Below are positions 1 through 9,048 of a DNA stretch of 64,000 bases, one piece after another (within the stretch, counting starts at the first letter, position 1; each line of letters begins with the position of its first letter). A program made the translations under genes and the position numbers. A model generated the notes under the pieces. The model saw nothing but the letters and a program-made list of their open reading frames with translations. It was not told the origin of the DNA and did not search any database. The DNA comes from Pseudomonas sp. UBA5706 (GTDB lineage: Bacteria > Pseudomonadota > Gammaproteobacteria > Pseudomonadales > Pseudomonadaceae), in assembly GCF_002419965.1 (NCBI RefSeq), contig NZ_DIHC01000011.1:186491-250490 (forward strand). The letters are read 5' to 3'.

Positions 1-20
1 TGCGTGGCGGGGGCGCGCAA

Positions 21-56
21 AGGCACCCGCTGATCGACGCCCAGGCGTGGGTGCCT
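21..56 (-). terminator. Hairpin downstream of the first DMT transporter gene
   Basis: An 8-bp perfect inverted repeat (AGGCACCC at 21-28 with GGGTGCCT at 49-56) lies just past the stop codon of the leftward transporter gene. Read leftward it is followed by only two or three T residues, so it is a weak terminator candidate. Confidence 0.3.
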
Positions 57-60
57 GGGC

Positions 61-942
61 TTAACCGGCCACCGCCGCCGGGATGCGTTTGGCGTACACC
101 AGCAGCCCGCTCAGGCAGATCAGCGCCATGCCGAACGCTGATGACAGCGCTGGATAACTGTCGAAAAATACCATTCCATATGCACTGGCGAAGACGATCT
201 GCAGGTAGCCCAAGGGCGCCAGCACTGAGGACGAAGCATAACGATAACTCTTGGCGATCAGAAAATGCGCCGAAAGCCCGAGGCTGCCGAGCACCACCAG
301 CAGCAGCCATTGCGAAGGGCTCGGTGCGACCCAGAAAAACGGCACCGCCAGGCTCAGCAATGCGGTGCTGAACACGCCCACATAAAAGCTGCACACCGCC
401 GGGCTGTCCGATTCCCCAGCCAGTTGCGTGAGCATCTGATAGACCGCGAAACAAAATGCGCACGCCAGCGGGAACAGCATCCACAGGGTAAAGCCGTCAC
501 CGCCCGGATTGATCACTACCAGCACGCCGATAAACCCGACGATCACCGACAACCACTGCAAACGATCGGCCCTGATGCCGAACAGCAAGGGCGAAAGGAT
601 CGTCACAAAGGCCGGCGCCAGGAACACCAGTGCGGTGGACTCCGCCAGCGGCACATGGGTCAGGCCGAAAAGAAAGGTCAGGCTGTCGCCCAGCAAAAAA
701 ACGGCCCTGAGCAGATGCAGCCACGGGCGCCGGGTGTGAAAGGCATCGGTACGCCGATCCCGCAGGATGGCAGCGGTCACCAGCAGCGTATGGATCAGGT
801 AGCGCGACCACGCCACGAAGATCACCGGCAGCGCGAGGATCAGGGTCTTGGAAATGGCGTCATGGCTGGCAAAGACAAAGCCCACGCCAACCATCAACCA
901 CATGCCGATGACGTGACGCTGGGAACCGGAAGAAAACTGCAT
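61..942 (-). CDS. EamA/DMT-family inner-membrane transporter
   Basis: A 293-residue, highly hydrophobic protein with about ten membrane segments in two similar halves, the layout and length of the EamA (RhaT/YdcZ-like) drug/metabolite transporters. The N-terminal half carries a typical segment (SHDAISKTL, then SRYLIHTLLV) and the repeat restarts near residue 150. Family members export metabolites, amino acids or drugs by proton exchange; the substrate cannot be told. The ATG at 942 follows a GGGAC sequence. The gene stands alone: the next gene upstream on the same strand ends at 1124 and the gap contains hairpins. Confidence 0.85.
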   Translation of the reverse strand: MQFSSGSQRHVIGMWLMVGVGFVFASHDAISKTLILALPVIFVAWSRYLIHTLLVTAAILRDRRTDAFHTRRPWLHLLRAVFLLGDSLTFLFGLTHVPLAESTALVFLAPAFVTILSPLLFGIRADRLQWLSVIVGFIGVLVVINPGGDGFTLWMLFPLACAFCFAVYQMLTQLAGESDSPAVCSFYVGVFSTALLSLAVPFFWVAPSPSQWLLLVVLGSLGLSAHFLIAKSYRYASSSVLAPLGYLQIVFASAYGMVFFDSYPALSSAFGMALICLSGLLVYAKRIPAAVAG

Positions 943-1040
943 CGGGCCGTCCCGGAGACTGGATGAGTGTGCGGCGCTTGCGCACGCAGTTTAGGCGCGG
1001 CTGTCAATCCGCGAAGCTGCGAAGTAGACCACAGGATGGT

Positions 1041-1110
1041 CCGGCGTCCAATATGCACATTGGCGCCGGCCCAAACCGTCTCGGGCCGTACCGCCGATAC
1101 ACAGTACGGC
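1041..1110 (-). terminator. Two consecutive hairpins between the dehydrogenase and transporter genes
   Basis: A long imperfect palindrome at 1041-1069 (CCGGCGTCCAAT pairing with ATTGGCGCCGG) and a second one at 1085-1110 (GCCGTAC / GTACGGC) sit just after the end of the leftward gene that stops at 1124. Neither has a T run, so they are candidate transcription stops or mRNA 3' stabilisers. Confidence 0.4.
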
Positions 1111-1123
1111 TAGCCGCTACCGA

Positions 1124-2464
1124 CTACTTAGTGCGGCTTACACGCCAGACCTTGTTGCCCACATCGTCCGCCACCAGCAGCGCACCTTGCTGATCGAGGA
1201 TCACACCGACCGGACGACCCTGGGCTTGGCCATCGGCATTCAGGAAGCCGGTGAGGAAATCGATCGGCATTCCCGACGGCTGGCCATTCTGGAAGCCAAT
1301 GAACACCACTTTGTAGCCTGCCTGAGGGTTGCGGTTCCAGGAACCGTGTTCACCGACGAACACGCCGTTGGCGAAGCTCTCCGGCATACCGCGAGCATCC
1401 GAATAGGTCAGGCCCAGCGGCGCGACGTGCGTACCCAGCGCGTAATCCGGAGCGATGGCCTTGGCCACCATGTCCGGGCGTGGCGGTTGCACGCGGGTGT
1501 CGACGTGGTTGCCGTAGTAGCTCCACGGCCAGCCGTAGAATGCGCCGTCTTTAACGGAGGTCAGGTAGTCAGGCACCAGATCGCTGCCGATTTCGTCACG
1601 CTCGTTGACTACGGTCCACAACTCGGTGCTGCCCGGTTTCCAGATCAAGCCGTTGGGGTTGCGCAGGCCACTGGCAAACAGCCGTTTCTGACCGGTCATG
1701 GCATCGACTTCCCAGATTGCCGCCCGCCCTTGCTCGGCCTCAATGCCGTTCTCGCCGACGTTGCTATTGGACCCCACGGTCACGTAGAGCTTGCTGCCGT
1801 CGCTGTTGGCGACGATGTTTTTGGTCCAGTGATGATTGATACCTGCCGGCAGATCGGTGACTTTAACGGGCGTCGCAGTGATCTCGGTCTGGCCTTCGCT
1901 GTACGGCACTTTGACCACTGCGTCGGCGTTGGCAATGAACAACTCGTTACCCACCAATGCCATGCCGTATGGCGAGGTCAGCCCGCTGATAAACACCTTG
2001 TGCACTTCTGCCTTGCCATCACCGTCGGCATCACGCAGCAGGGTAATGCGATTGGCGCTCGGTGCCTCGGCCCCGGCACGTCCCATGACGATACCGGTGG
2101 CTGTACGCTTGGCCCATGCCAGCAGGCCCGTGCCGCCATCCGTCGTGCCTTCAGGCTTGGGCGGCGTGTTGCTCTCGGCAACCAGCACGTCACCGTTCGG
2201 TAATTTGTATAGCCAGCGCGGGTGCTGCAGGTTCTCGGCCAGGGCCTGCACCTTGAAGCCCTCGGGCGCCTTGGGCATTGCGCTGCCAGTCCAGCCCACG
2301 GCCTTGGAGACCTTTAACGTTGGAATCAGCGAATGGGTTGGCTCGGGCAACTGCGGCTTGGGGCCAACGCCCGCCTGAAACGGCAGCTTGGACGTTTCAC
2401 CACAGGCGCTGAGCAACGTAGCAGCGCTTATCAGCAGTGCAAATCGATGCATTGCATTCATCAT
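1124..2464 (-). CDS. Sorbosone/glucose dehydrogenase-family lipoprotein (beta-propeller)
   Basis: A 446-residue protein of the PQQ-dependent soluble aldose/sorbosone dehydrogenase family, a six-bladed beta-propeller that oxidises sugars in the periplasm. The start was placed at 2464 because a GAGG motif precedes it and the protein then opens with a lipoprotein signal ending in LLSAC (Cys about residue 20). An upstream in-frame ATG at 2599 would bury that signal. Family-like segments are NPNGLIWKPGSTELWTVVNE and HVAPLGLTYSD in the C-terminal half. Substrate and PQQ use are not shown by the sequence. It is monocistronic, flanked by hairpins downstream. Confidence 0.85.
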   Translation of the reverse strand: MMNAMHRFALLISAATLLSACGETSKLPFQAGVGPKPQLPEPTHSLIPTLKVSKAVGWTGSAMPKAPEGFKVQALAENLQHPRWLYKLPNGDVLVAESNTPPKPEGTTDGGTGLLAWAKRTATGIVMGRAGAEAPSANRITLLRDADGDGKAEVHKVFISGLTSPYGMALVGNELFIANADAVVKVPYSEGQTEITATPVKVTDLPAGINHHWTKNIVANSDGSKLYVTVGSNSNVGENGIEAEQGRAAIWEVDAMTGQKRLFASGLRNPNGLIWKPGSTELWTVVNERDEIGSDLVPDYLTSVKDGAFYGWPWSYYGNHVDTRVQPPRPDMVAKAIAPDYALGTHVAPLGLTYSDARGMPESFANGVFVGEHGSWNRNPQAGYKVVFIGFQNGQPSGMPIDFLTGFLNADGQAQGRPVGVILDQQGALLVADDVGNKVWRVSRTK

Positions 2465-2754
2465 TGGAACCTCGCGACGGCCATCCATGGGCCTTGTTGA
2501 ATGTTCAAAGTCTTGATTTTCAAAGTCTTGCGAAGTATCGCCTTGTCGCCCGACGCCAAACAGCCCGGAGGCCGCAAATGACAAATGATCTTCAGGCACG
2601 AATCAACCGACCGCGCCGCGAACACAAGGGTTCAACGCTATGCAGGTGGCGGGCGTTGAAACAGCAACCTCCTCAGGCAGCGTGACATCATCGGCGCGCG
2701 TCATCCAGGGAACGTGGCAGGCTTGCGCGGGTCATCTGCAACGAGGGGATACCC

Positions 2755-3351
2755 ATGACGACAGTCGATAGACGCACTTTCATCAAAGGGGCACTGGTCG
2801 TGGGCGCAGGTTCGATTGCGCTGCCGACCGGCTTTGCCTGGGCGAAGACCATGCAAACACCGAAGACACTTTTGCTGCAACGCAACGGCTGGGTACCGAA
2901 CAACCCGCGCCTGCCGGTGCTGCATTACAGCGACGTGATGACCGACGGCGAGCTGGCCTCGGCCATGGAAGCGCTGTTCATCCGCAACGGCTGGAAACCG
3001 GCCTGGCGTGACGGGGTATTCGATTACCACCACTACCATTCGACCGCCCATGAAGTGTTGGGATTTGCCTCGGGCAGCGCGCGGTTGCTGCTGGGCGGGC
3101 CGAATGGCCACGAGGTAACGGTCAACCAGGGCGATGTGGTGCTGTTACCCGCCGGCACCGGCCATTGCCGCGTGTGGGCCAGCGACGATTTCCTGGTGGT
3201 CGGCGGCTATCCGCCAGGACAGGACTGGGATATATGCCGCCAAGCGCCCACCCAGGCGATGAGCGAGCGCATGGCCAGGCTCACGTTTCCCGAGACCGAC
3301 CCGGTAACGGGCCGGGAACCACCGCTAAGCCACTACTGGCCTGTGGCGTGA
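2755..3351 (+). CDS. Tat-exported cupin protein, YjlB-like
   Basis: A 198-residue protein that begins with a twin-arginine signal (DRRTFIKG, then a hydrophobic stretch and AWA about residue 32), so it should be exported folded. The rest is a single cupin domain of the YjlB type. It starts with LLQRNGWVPNNPRLPVL, and a metal-site-like HHYHSTAHEVLGFASG segment lies near residue 100. The second cupin motif is GDVVLLPAGTGHCRVW. YjlB proteins have no agreed function. Tat export would fit a metal or cofactor loaded in the cytoplasm. The gene diverges from the lipoprotein gene ending upstream; no partner is evident. Confidence 0.8.
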   Translation: MTTVDRRTFIKGALVVGAGSIALPTGFAWAKTMQTPKTLLLQRNGWVPNNPRLPVLHYSDVMTDGELASAMEALFIRNGWKPAWRDGVFDYHHYHSTAHEVLGFASGSARLLLGGPNGHEVTVNQGDVVLLPAGTGHCRVWASDDFLVVGGYPPGQDWDICRQAPTQAMSERMARLTFPETDPVTGREPPLSHYWPVA

Positions 3352-3374
3352 GTCAGCCGTGCCTGGCCTGCGCC

Positions 3375-4388
3375 TTACTTAACCAGCCGTTTTTCCCTGG
3401 AGGGGCGGTAGCCGAAGTACGCGCTGTAGCATTTGCTGAAATGACTCGGCGAGACGAACCCGCAGGCCACCAGCACCTCTACCTGAGACAGCTCGGTGTG
3501 CTGCAGCAGGCGTCTGGCTTCGGTGATACGCAGCTCCAGGTAATAGCGCTGCGGCGTAGTACCCAGTTGCTCTTTGAACAGACGCTCGATCTGCCGCCGC
3601 GAACGTCCGGCGTACTCCGCCAGTTGCTCCATTTCCAGCGGTTCTTCAAGGTTGGCTTCCATCAGCTTGACCACTTCCCTGAGCGGCGCACTCATCGAGA
3701 TGTGGCGGCTGGGCTTGGTGCGCCGGTAACGTGACTCCTCGAACGAGAGGATGTCTTCGATGCCCTCCACGAGCGCCTCGCCGTGCAGCGTTTTGATCCA
3801 TTCCAGCGCCATGTGGAAAGCTCCGGACGGGCTGGAAGCGGTGAGTCGGTCACGGTCCACCACGAACGGCTCGCTGGTGACATGGCTGACCCGGGCCATT
3901 TCCGCCAGCGCTGGACGATGCTCCGGATGGATCGCGCAGCGGTAGCCCTCAAGCAAACCCGCGGCACCGAGAAACCACGCGCCGTTCCACAGACCTGCCA
4001 GGGTAAGCCCGCGCTCGGAAGCAATCATCAGCAAAGGGATCAGGGCCTCGTCGACCTTGAGTTCAGTGCGGTAGCCGCCACAGATCACCAGCAGATCGAG
4101 GTCCTTGAGCACCGATGGTTCAAGCCGTGCATCAGGGCGGATGACCAATCCCAGATCGCTAACGACCTCGCCTTCGAGCATGCCGAAGGTGCGCGGCGAA
4201 AACAGCCGCGGTCGCAGCAGGTTGGCGGTGACGAGGGTATCGAGCATCTGGGTGAAGGCCGGTAGCGAGAAATGTTCAAGCAGCACGAACCCGGCGCGGG
4301 TGGCCGTGCCGGGTGGGGGTTTATCGGCGTTAAGGTACCGGTAGTTCTTACCCTGCATGCCGCCACTGAACTCTCGTCTTTCGCTCAA
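3375..4388 (-). CDS. GlxA-family transcriptional regulator (DJ-1/PfpI + AraC HTH)
   Basis: A 337-residue regulator with an N-terminal DJ-1/PfpI-like sensor domain (about residues 25-200) and a C-terminal AraC/XylS double helix-turn-helix (about 235-333; AGRSRRQIERLFKEQLG and CGFVSPSHFSKCYSAYFG). The elbow of the sensor domain reads LWNGAWFLG, so the Cys used by catalytic DJ-1 members is absent and the domain is probably a ligand sensor. It diverges from the amidase-creatininase pair that starts at 4599, with a 210-base shared upstream region, which makes that pair the obvious candidate target. Confidence 0.88.
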   Translation of the reverse strand: MSERREFSGGMQGKNYRYLNADKPPPGTATRAGFVLLEHFSLPAFTQMLDTLVTANLLRPRLFSPRTFGMLEGEVVSDLGLVIRPDARLEPSVLKDLDLLVICGGYRTELKVDEALIPLLMIASERGLTLAGLWNGAWFLGAAGLLEGYRCAIHPEHRPALAEMARVSHVTSEPFVVDRDRLTASSPSGAFHMALEWIKTLHGEALVEGIEDILSFEESRYRRTKPSRHISMSAPLREVVKLMEANLEEPLEMEQLAEYAGRSRRQIERLFKEQLGTTPQRYYLELRITEARRLLQHTELSQVEVLVACGFVSPSHFSKCYSAYFGYRPSREKRLVK

Positions 4389-4598
4389 CGTTCGCCTCGA
4401 TGCCCAGATCGCTCGGGCAGAGAGTATCGATCAAACGCTCGTGCCGGTAGTGCCCGCTTGGTGTTAAATACACCACCCGGATGACCACTACAGCCGGCTC
4501 CGGTACGCCCGAGAGCACGCAGCGAAACGGAAAAGCACGATGAAAAGCCCATTCGAAGCACCCCTAACCCTTCATTCCAGCGCACTGGCGGTGAACGC

Positions 4599-6320
4599 AT
4601 GATCGAAGTCACCGAAGTGCCCATTGCCCAACTGCGTGCTGCACTGGCGTCAGGCCAAACCACCTCGGTCGAACTGGTGCAAGCCTATCTGTCGCGGATC
4701 GATGCCTACGACGGTCCTGAAACCGATGCGGCACTCAATGCCGTGGTCGTGCGAAATCCCGACGCTCTGCAAGAGGCCCGCTCAGCCGATGCACGCCGCG
4801 CCAATGGCCAGACCCTGGGGCCGCTGGACGGTATTCCGTACACCGCCAAGGACAGCTACCTGGTCAAAGGCCTGACTGCAGCGTCGGGCAGCCCCGCTTT
4901 CGCTAACCTGGTCGCCTGCCGCGATGCGTTCACCATCGAGCGCCTGCGTGCGGCCGGGGCCATCTGCCTGGGCAAGACCAACATGCCGCCAATGGCCAAC
5001 GGTGGCATGCAGCGTGGGGTTTACGGTCGCGCGGAAAGTCCGTACAACGCGGCTTTCCTTACCGCTCCCTTCGCCTCCGGCTCTTCCAACGGCGCAGGCA
5101 CGGCGACCGCGGCCAGTTTTGCCGCGTTCGGGCTGGCCGAGGAAACCTGGTCCAGCGGCCGTGGCCCGGCGTCCAACAATGGCTTGTGTGCCTACACGCC
5201 TTCGCGCGGGGTGATCTCAGTGCGCGGAAACTGGCCGCTGACGCCGACCATGGATGTGGTCGTGCCGTTCGCACGGACCATGGCCGACCTGCTCGAAGTG
5301 CTTGAGGTGGTGGTCGCCGAAGACCCGGACTCCCGAGGCGATCTCTGGCGCTTGCAGCCATGGGTACCGATCCCCAGCGTCGCGTCCGTGCGCCCGGCGT
5401 CCTATGCCGAGCTGGCGGTGAAAGCCGACGCGCTGGCAGGCAAGCGTCTGGGCGTGCCGCGCATGTACATCAATGCCGACCCCGAGGCGGGCACCAGCGA
5501 CTCACCCGGCATCGGCGGGCCGACCGGGCAACGCATCAACACCCGGCCGTCGGTGATCGGTTTGTGGCACGAGGCGCGCAAGGCCCTTGAAGCGGCCGGT
5601 GCCGAAGTGATCGAAGTCGACTTCCCGCTGGTCTCCAACTGCGAAGGCGACCGTCCCGGCGCGCCGACCGTGTACAACCGCGGCATCGTTTCCAAGGAAT
5701 TCCTGCACCACGAGTTGTGGGACCTGACCGCCTGGGCGTTCGATGATTTCCTGCGCGCCAACGGCGACCCCACGCTGAACCGGTTGGTCGATGTCGATGG
5801 CCCGAACATCTTTCCCCATGACCCTGGCACCCTGCCCAACCGCGAAGGCGATCTGGCCGCAGGGATGGACGAATACGTGCGCATGGCCGAGCGCGGCATC
5901 ACACCCTGGAACGAGATCGACACCCTGGCTGACGGTCTGCGCGGCCTGGAGGAAACCCGGCGCATCGACCTGGAAGACTGGATGGACGCGCTGGGGCTGG
6001 ATGCGGTGGTGTTTCCGACGGTGGCCGACGTCGCGCCAGCCAACTCGGATGTCGACCCTCACTCGGCAGACATCGCCTGGAGCAACGGCGTGTGGGTCGC
6101 CAACGGTAACCTCGCTATTCGCCATCTGGGCGTGCCGACCGTCACGGTACCGATGGGCGTGATGCCGGACATCGGCATGCCGGTGGGCTTGACCTTCGCT
6201 GGCCGCGCCTATGACGATTCGGCACTGCTGCGCCTGGCATCGGCGTTCGAATCGACAGGCAGCAAGCGAAGGGTGCCGCCGCGTACTCCGCCGTTGTCTT
6301 CCCCCACCCAGCCGGCCTGA
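4599..6320 (+). CDS. Amidase signature-family enzyme
   Basis: A 573-residue amidase-signature hydrolase, cytoplasmic, expected to cleave C-N bonds of amides or ureides through a Ser-cisSer-Lys triad. Lys84 lies in YTAKDSY. The cis-Ser is in the FASGSSNGAG loop (about residues 162-163). The nucleophile is most likely Ser186 in SSGRGPAS, which takes the place of the usual GGSIRIPAS. The Gly-rich loop is therefore unusual (WSSGRG), suggesting a divergent subfamily. It is followed after 11 bases by a creatininase-family gene and diverges from a GlxA-type regulator. The pair probably performs two successive hydrolyses of a cyclic nitrogen compound; the compound is unknown. Confidence 0.88.
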   Translation: MIEVTEVPIAQLRAALASGQTTSVELVQAYLSRIDAYDGPETDAALNAVVVRNPDALQEARSADARRANGQTLGPLDGIPYTAKDSYLVKGLTAASGSPAFANLVACRDAFTIERLRAAGAICLGKTNMPPMANGGMQRGVYGRAESPYNAAFLTAPFASGSSNGAGTATAASFAAFGLAEETWSSGRGPASNNGLCAYTPSRGVISVRGNWPLTPTMDVVVPFARTMADLLEVLEVVVAEDPDSRGDLWRLQPWVPIPSVASVRPASYAELAVKADALAGKRLGVPRMYINADPEAGTSDSPGIGGPTGQRINTRPSVIGLWHEARKALEAAGAEVIEVDFPLVSNCEGDRPGAPTVYNRGIVSKEFLHHELWDLTAWAFDDFLRANGDPTLNRLVDVDGPNIFPHDPGTLPNREGDLAAGMDEYVRMAERGITPWNEIDTLADGLRGLEETRRIDLEDWMDALGLDAVVFPTVADVAPANSDVDPHSADIAWSNGVWVANGNLAIRHLGVPTVTVPMGVMPDIGMPVGLTFAGRAYDDSALLRLASAFESTGSKRRVPPRTPPLSSPTQPA

Positions 6321-6331
6321 GAGAGAACAGC

Positions 6332-7087
6332 ATGCTTTTACACCTGTCGACCTGGTGCGAGATCGAAGCCTTCCTGACCCGCAGTCGTACCATCGTGGTG
6401 CCCATCGGCTCGAACGAGCAGCACGGGCCGACCGGTCTGTTGGGCACCGACTGGATGTGCCCGCAAATCATTGCGCATCACGCTCAGAAAAATGCGGACA
6501 TCCTGATCGCTCCGACTTTCAATATCGGCATGGCGCAGCATCACCTGGGCTTTCCCGGCACGATTTCCCTGCGTCCATCGACCTTCATCGCCGCCATCGG
6601 TGATTGGGTACGCTCACTGGCCGGCCACGGTTTCGAGAAGATTCTGTTCCTTAACGGTCATGGCGGGAACGTCGCCTCCATCGAAGCGGCCTTCTCGGAA
6701 CTGTACGCAGAAGCGAGTTTTGCCCGACGCCCTGCCGGCTTCGCGTTGAAACTGTGCAACTGGTGGGACCTGGAAGGTGTCGGCCAATTGGCCCACGAGC
6801 AATTCCCGATCGGGCATGGCTCCCACGCCACGCCCTCGGAAATCGCAGTGACTCAGTGGGCCTATCCCGAGGCGATCAAATCGGCGCCCTACTCGCCGAA
6901 CATCGCCTCGACAGGCCCTATTCGAGAGGCCCGCGATTTCCGCGCACGCTACCCGGACGGCCGCATGGGGTCGGACCCAGCCCTGGCCACCCCGGAAAAG
7001 GGCGGCGCACTGGTGATGCTTGCGGCGAAGGGCCTGGTGCGGGCGGTCGATGCGTTCAGCCGGGAACGTGCTCCCGATCCAACATGA
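6332..7087 (+). CDS. Creatininase-family amidohydrolase
   Basis: A 251-residue protein of the creatininase/creatinine amidohydrolase superfamily, whose members open cyclic amides or cleave formamides with two metal ions. The metal-binding residues are visible: Glu29 and His31 in GSNEQHGP, Asp40 in GTDW, His110 in NGHGGN and a Glu in HATPSEIA (about residue 170). A GAGAGAA sequence precedes the ATG, 11 bases after the amidase stop, so the two are cotranscribed. Creatinine itself is only one of several known substrates, and no creatinase or sarcosine oxidase gene is nearby, so the substrate is left open. Confidence 0.88.
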   Translation: MLLHLSTWCEIEAFLTRSRTIVVPIGSNEQHGPTGLLGTDWMCPQIIAHHAQKNADILIAPTFNIGMAQHHLGFPGTISLRPSTFIAAIGDWVRSLAGHGFEKILFLNGHGGNVASIEAAFSELYAEASFARRPAGFALKLCNWWDLEGVGQLAHEQFPIGHGSHATPSEIAVTQWAYPEAIKSAPYSPNIASTGPIREARDFRARYPDGRMGSDPALATPEKGGALVMLAAKGLVRAVDAFSRERAPDPT

Positions 7088-7091
7088 GGGG

Positions 7092-7955
7092 CTAGGCCAC
7101 CGCATCCAGTTGCGCCAACACTTCTGGCGGGATCTTCAGCTCACTGGCGGTCAGGTTCTCGCGCAAGTGCGCCACCGAAGACGTGCCTGGAATCAGCAGG
7201 ATATTGGGCGAGCGTTGCAGCAGCCAGGCCAGCGCCACGTTGAGCTGCGATGCCCCCAGGCCCCGGGCGACGTTGGCCAGCACATCCGATTGCAACGGAG
7301 TGAACCCGCCGAGCGGGAAAAACGGCACGTACGCGATGCCCTGTCCGCGCAGCTCGGCAATCAATTGCTCGTCGTCGCGATGGGACAGGTTGTAGTGGTT
7401 CTGCACGCACACCACCTTGCCAATGCCCTGTGCTTGTTTGACCTGTGCCGCGCTGACATTGGAAAGGCCCAGATGGCGAATCAGCCCTTGCTGTTGCAGC
7501 TCGGCCAGGGCAGTGAATTGTTCCGTGATGGACTCCTCGCCCGGCGAATGCATATTGCCCCACGCGCGCAGATTGACCACCTCCAGCACGTCCAACCCCA
7601 GATTGCGCAGATTATCATGCACCGCCTGAACCAATTCGGCGGGGCTTTGCGCCGGGCTCCACGAGGCGTCGTCGCCACGCCTGGCGCCGACTTTGGTGAC
7701 AATCGTCAGATCGTCGGCGTAAGGATGCAGCGCTTCCCGGATCAGCTGATTGGTGATGTGCGGGCCATAGAAGTCGGATGTGTCGATGTGATTCACGCCA
7801 AATGCCACCGCTTCGCGCAGCACGGCGATAGCGGCTTTGGGATCCTTGGGCGGCCCGAACACCCCGGGGCCGGCCAGTTGCATGGCGCCGTAGCCCATGC
7901 GATTCACGTTTCGATCACCGATGCGCACAGTACCTGCGTGGCTGGCATGGCTCAT
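7092..7955 (-). CDS. Aldo/keto reductase, YdbC (PdxI)-like
   Basis: A 287-residue NADPH-dependent aldo/keto reductase. It resembles E. coli YdbC closely along its length (RMGYGAMQLAGPGVFGPP, HIDTSDFYGPHITNQLIREA, FFPLGGFTPLQS, NILLIPGTSSVAHLRENLTA). YdbC has been described as a pyridoxal reductase (PdxI), so vitamin B6 recycling is a reasonable guess. The catalytic Asp, Tyr and Lys are present; the usual His position lies in VVNLRAWG and is not His, as in YdbC. The start at 7955 is preferred over 7988 because GAGGC sits 8 bases upstream. It diverges from a LysR regulator at 8068. Confidence 0.88.
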   Translation of the reverse strand: MSHASHAGTVRIGDRNVNRMGYGAMQLAGPGVFGPPKDPKAAIAVLREAVAFGVNHIDTSDFYGPHITNQLIREALHPYADDLTIVTKVGARRGDDASWSPAQSPAELVQAVHDNLRNLGLDVLEVVNLRAWGNMHSPGEESITEQFTALAELQQQGLIRHLGLSNVSAAQVKQAQGIGKVVCVQNHYNLSHRDDEQLIAELRGQGIAYVPFFPLGGFTPLQSDVLANVARGLGASQLNVALAWLLQRSPNILLIPGTSSVAHLRENLTASELKIPPEVLAQLDAVA

Positions 7956-8067
7956 TTCATTTGCCTCTATCAACGTATGTCCAAGCACTATAGGCGTTGA
8001 CCCGCCGAGCGATAATCAGGTGCAATCGGCACGGGTTGTACGGCTGATCGAACAATGGCGGTGAGTG

Positions 8068-8964
8068 ATGGCGGCAGATATTCAGGACCTGATGGCCTTC
8101 GTGTCCGTGGTCAAGGCAGGCGGTTTTCGCGAAGGAGCAAAGGCCAGCGGTAGATCGGCGTCGAGCCTGAGTGATGCAGTGCGGCGTATCGAGTCGAGCC
8201 TTGGTGTACGCCTGCTCAACCGCACCACCCGCAGCGTAGTGCCGACCGAGGCTGGCGCGCGGTTGATGGAGCGCATCGTGCCTGCCCTTGGCGAGGTCGA
8301 GTCAGCGCTGGACGTGGTCAACGATTTTCGCGATCGACCGTCCGGTACCTTGAAGCTCAATGTGCCCGCCAGCGCCGCGCGGCTTGTGCTACCGGCGATC
8401 ATCACGCCGTTCCTGCAGGCCCACCCGGATATTCGACTGGAAATCATCGTCGAGGAAAGCTTCGTCGACATGCTTGCGGCCGGCTGCGACGCCGGCATTC
8501 GCTACGACGAACGCCTGGAGCAAGACATGATCGCCGTGCCGATCGGCCCGCGGTTTCAGCGCTTTGCCACAGCCGCCTCCCCTGCCTATCTCAATGCCAA
8601 AGGCCGCCCGCAGCACCCTCGGGAGCTGCTTGATCACGCCTGCCTGCGGGGCAGATTCCCCAGCGGTTCGATGCCTTTGTGGGAGTACGAGAATGACGGA
8701 GAAATCGTCCGCGTCGACCCGACCGGGCCTTTGGTGGTGAACATCGCCGGCGCGGTGGATCTGGCCGTGCAGGCCGCTATCGACGGGCTGGGCGTGGTCT
8801 TTCTGTTCGAAGACTGGCTGCGTCCACACTTGGACAGCGGCGTCCTGGAACCGGTGCTCGAACCGTGGTGGCAGACGTTCACCGGCCCACTGCTCTACTA
8901 CCCAGGCCGCCGCTATGTGCCCTCGCCGTTAAGGGCGTTTGTGGACTTCATAAAACAGCGCTGA
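8068..8964 (+). CDS. LysR-family transcriptional regulator
   Basis: A 298-residue LysR-type regulator: N-terminal winged helix-turn-helix (about residues 3-62; LMAFVSVVKAGGFREGAKAS, then RSASSLSDAVRRIESSLGVR) and a periplasmic-binding-protein-like effector domain to the end. A GTG three bases upstream could also serve as start; the ATG is preferred. It is transcribed away from the aldo/keto reductase gene, with about 110 bases between the two starts, the classic arrangement of a LysR regulator and its target. The effector is unknown. Confidence 0.9.
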   Translation: MAADIQDLMAFVSVVKAGGFREGAKASGRSASSLSDAVRRIESSLGVRLLNRTTRSVVPTEAGARLMERIVPALGEVESALDVVNDFRDRPSGTLKLNVPASAARLVLPAIITPFLQAHPDIRLEIIVEESFVDMLAAGCDAGIRYDERLEQDMIAVPIGPRFQRFATAASPAYLNAKGRPQHPRELLDHACLRGRFPSGSMPLWEYENDGEIVRVDPTGPLVVNIAGAVDLAVQAAIDGLGVVFLFEDWLRPHLDSGVLEPVLEPWWQTFTGPLLYYPGRRYVPSPLRAFVDFIKQR

Positions 8965-9048
8965 AGCGGTCACTGCCTCAAGCGATCGCGGCCATGTACA
9001 AATGATCGCTGACCCACCCCAGGGCATGTTGCTGTCGGAAGTACGGGC

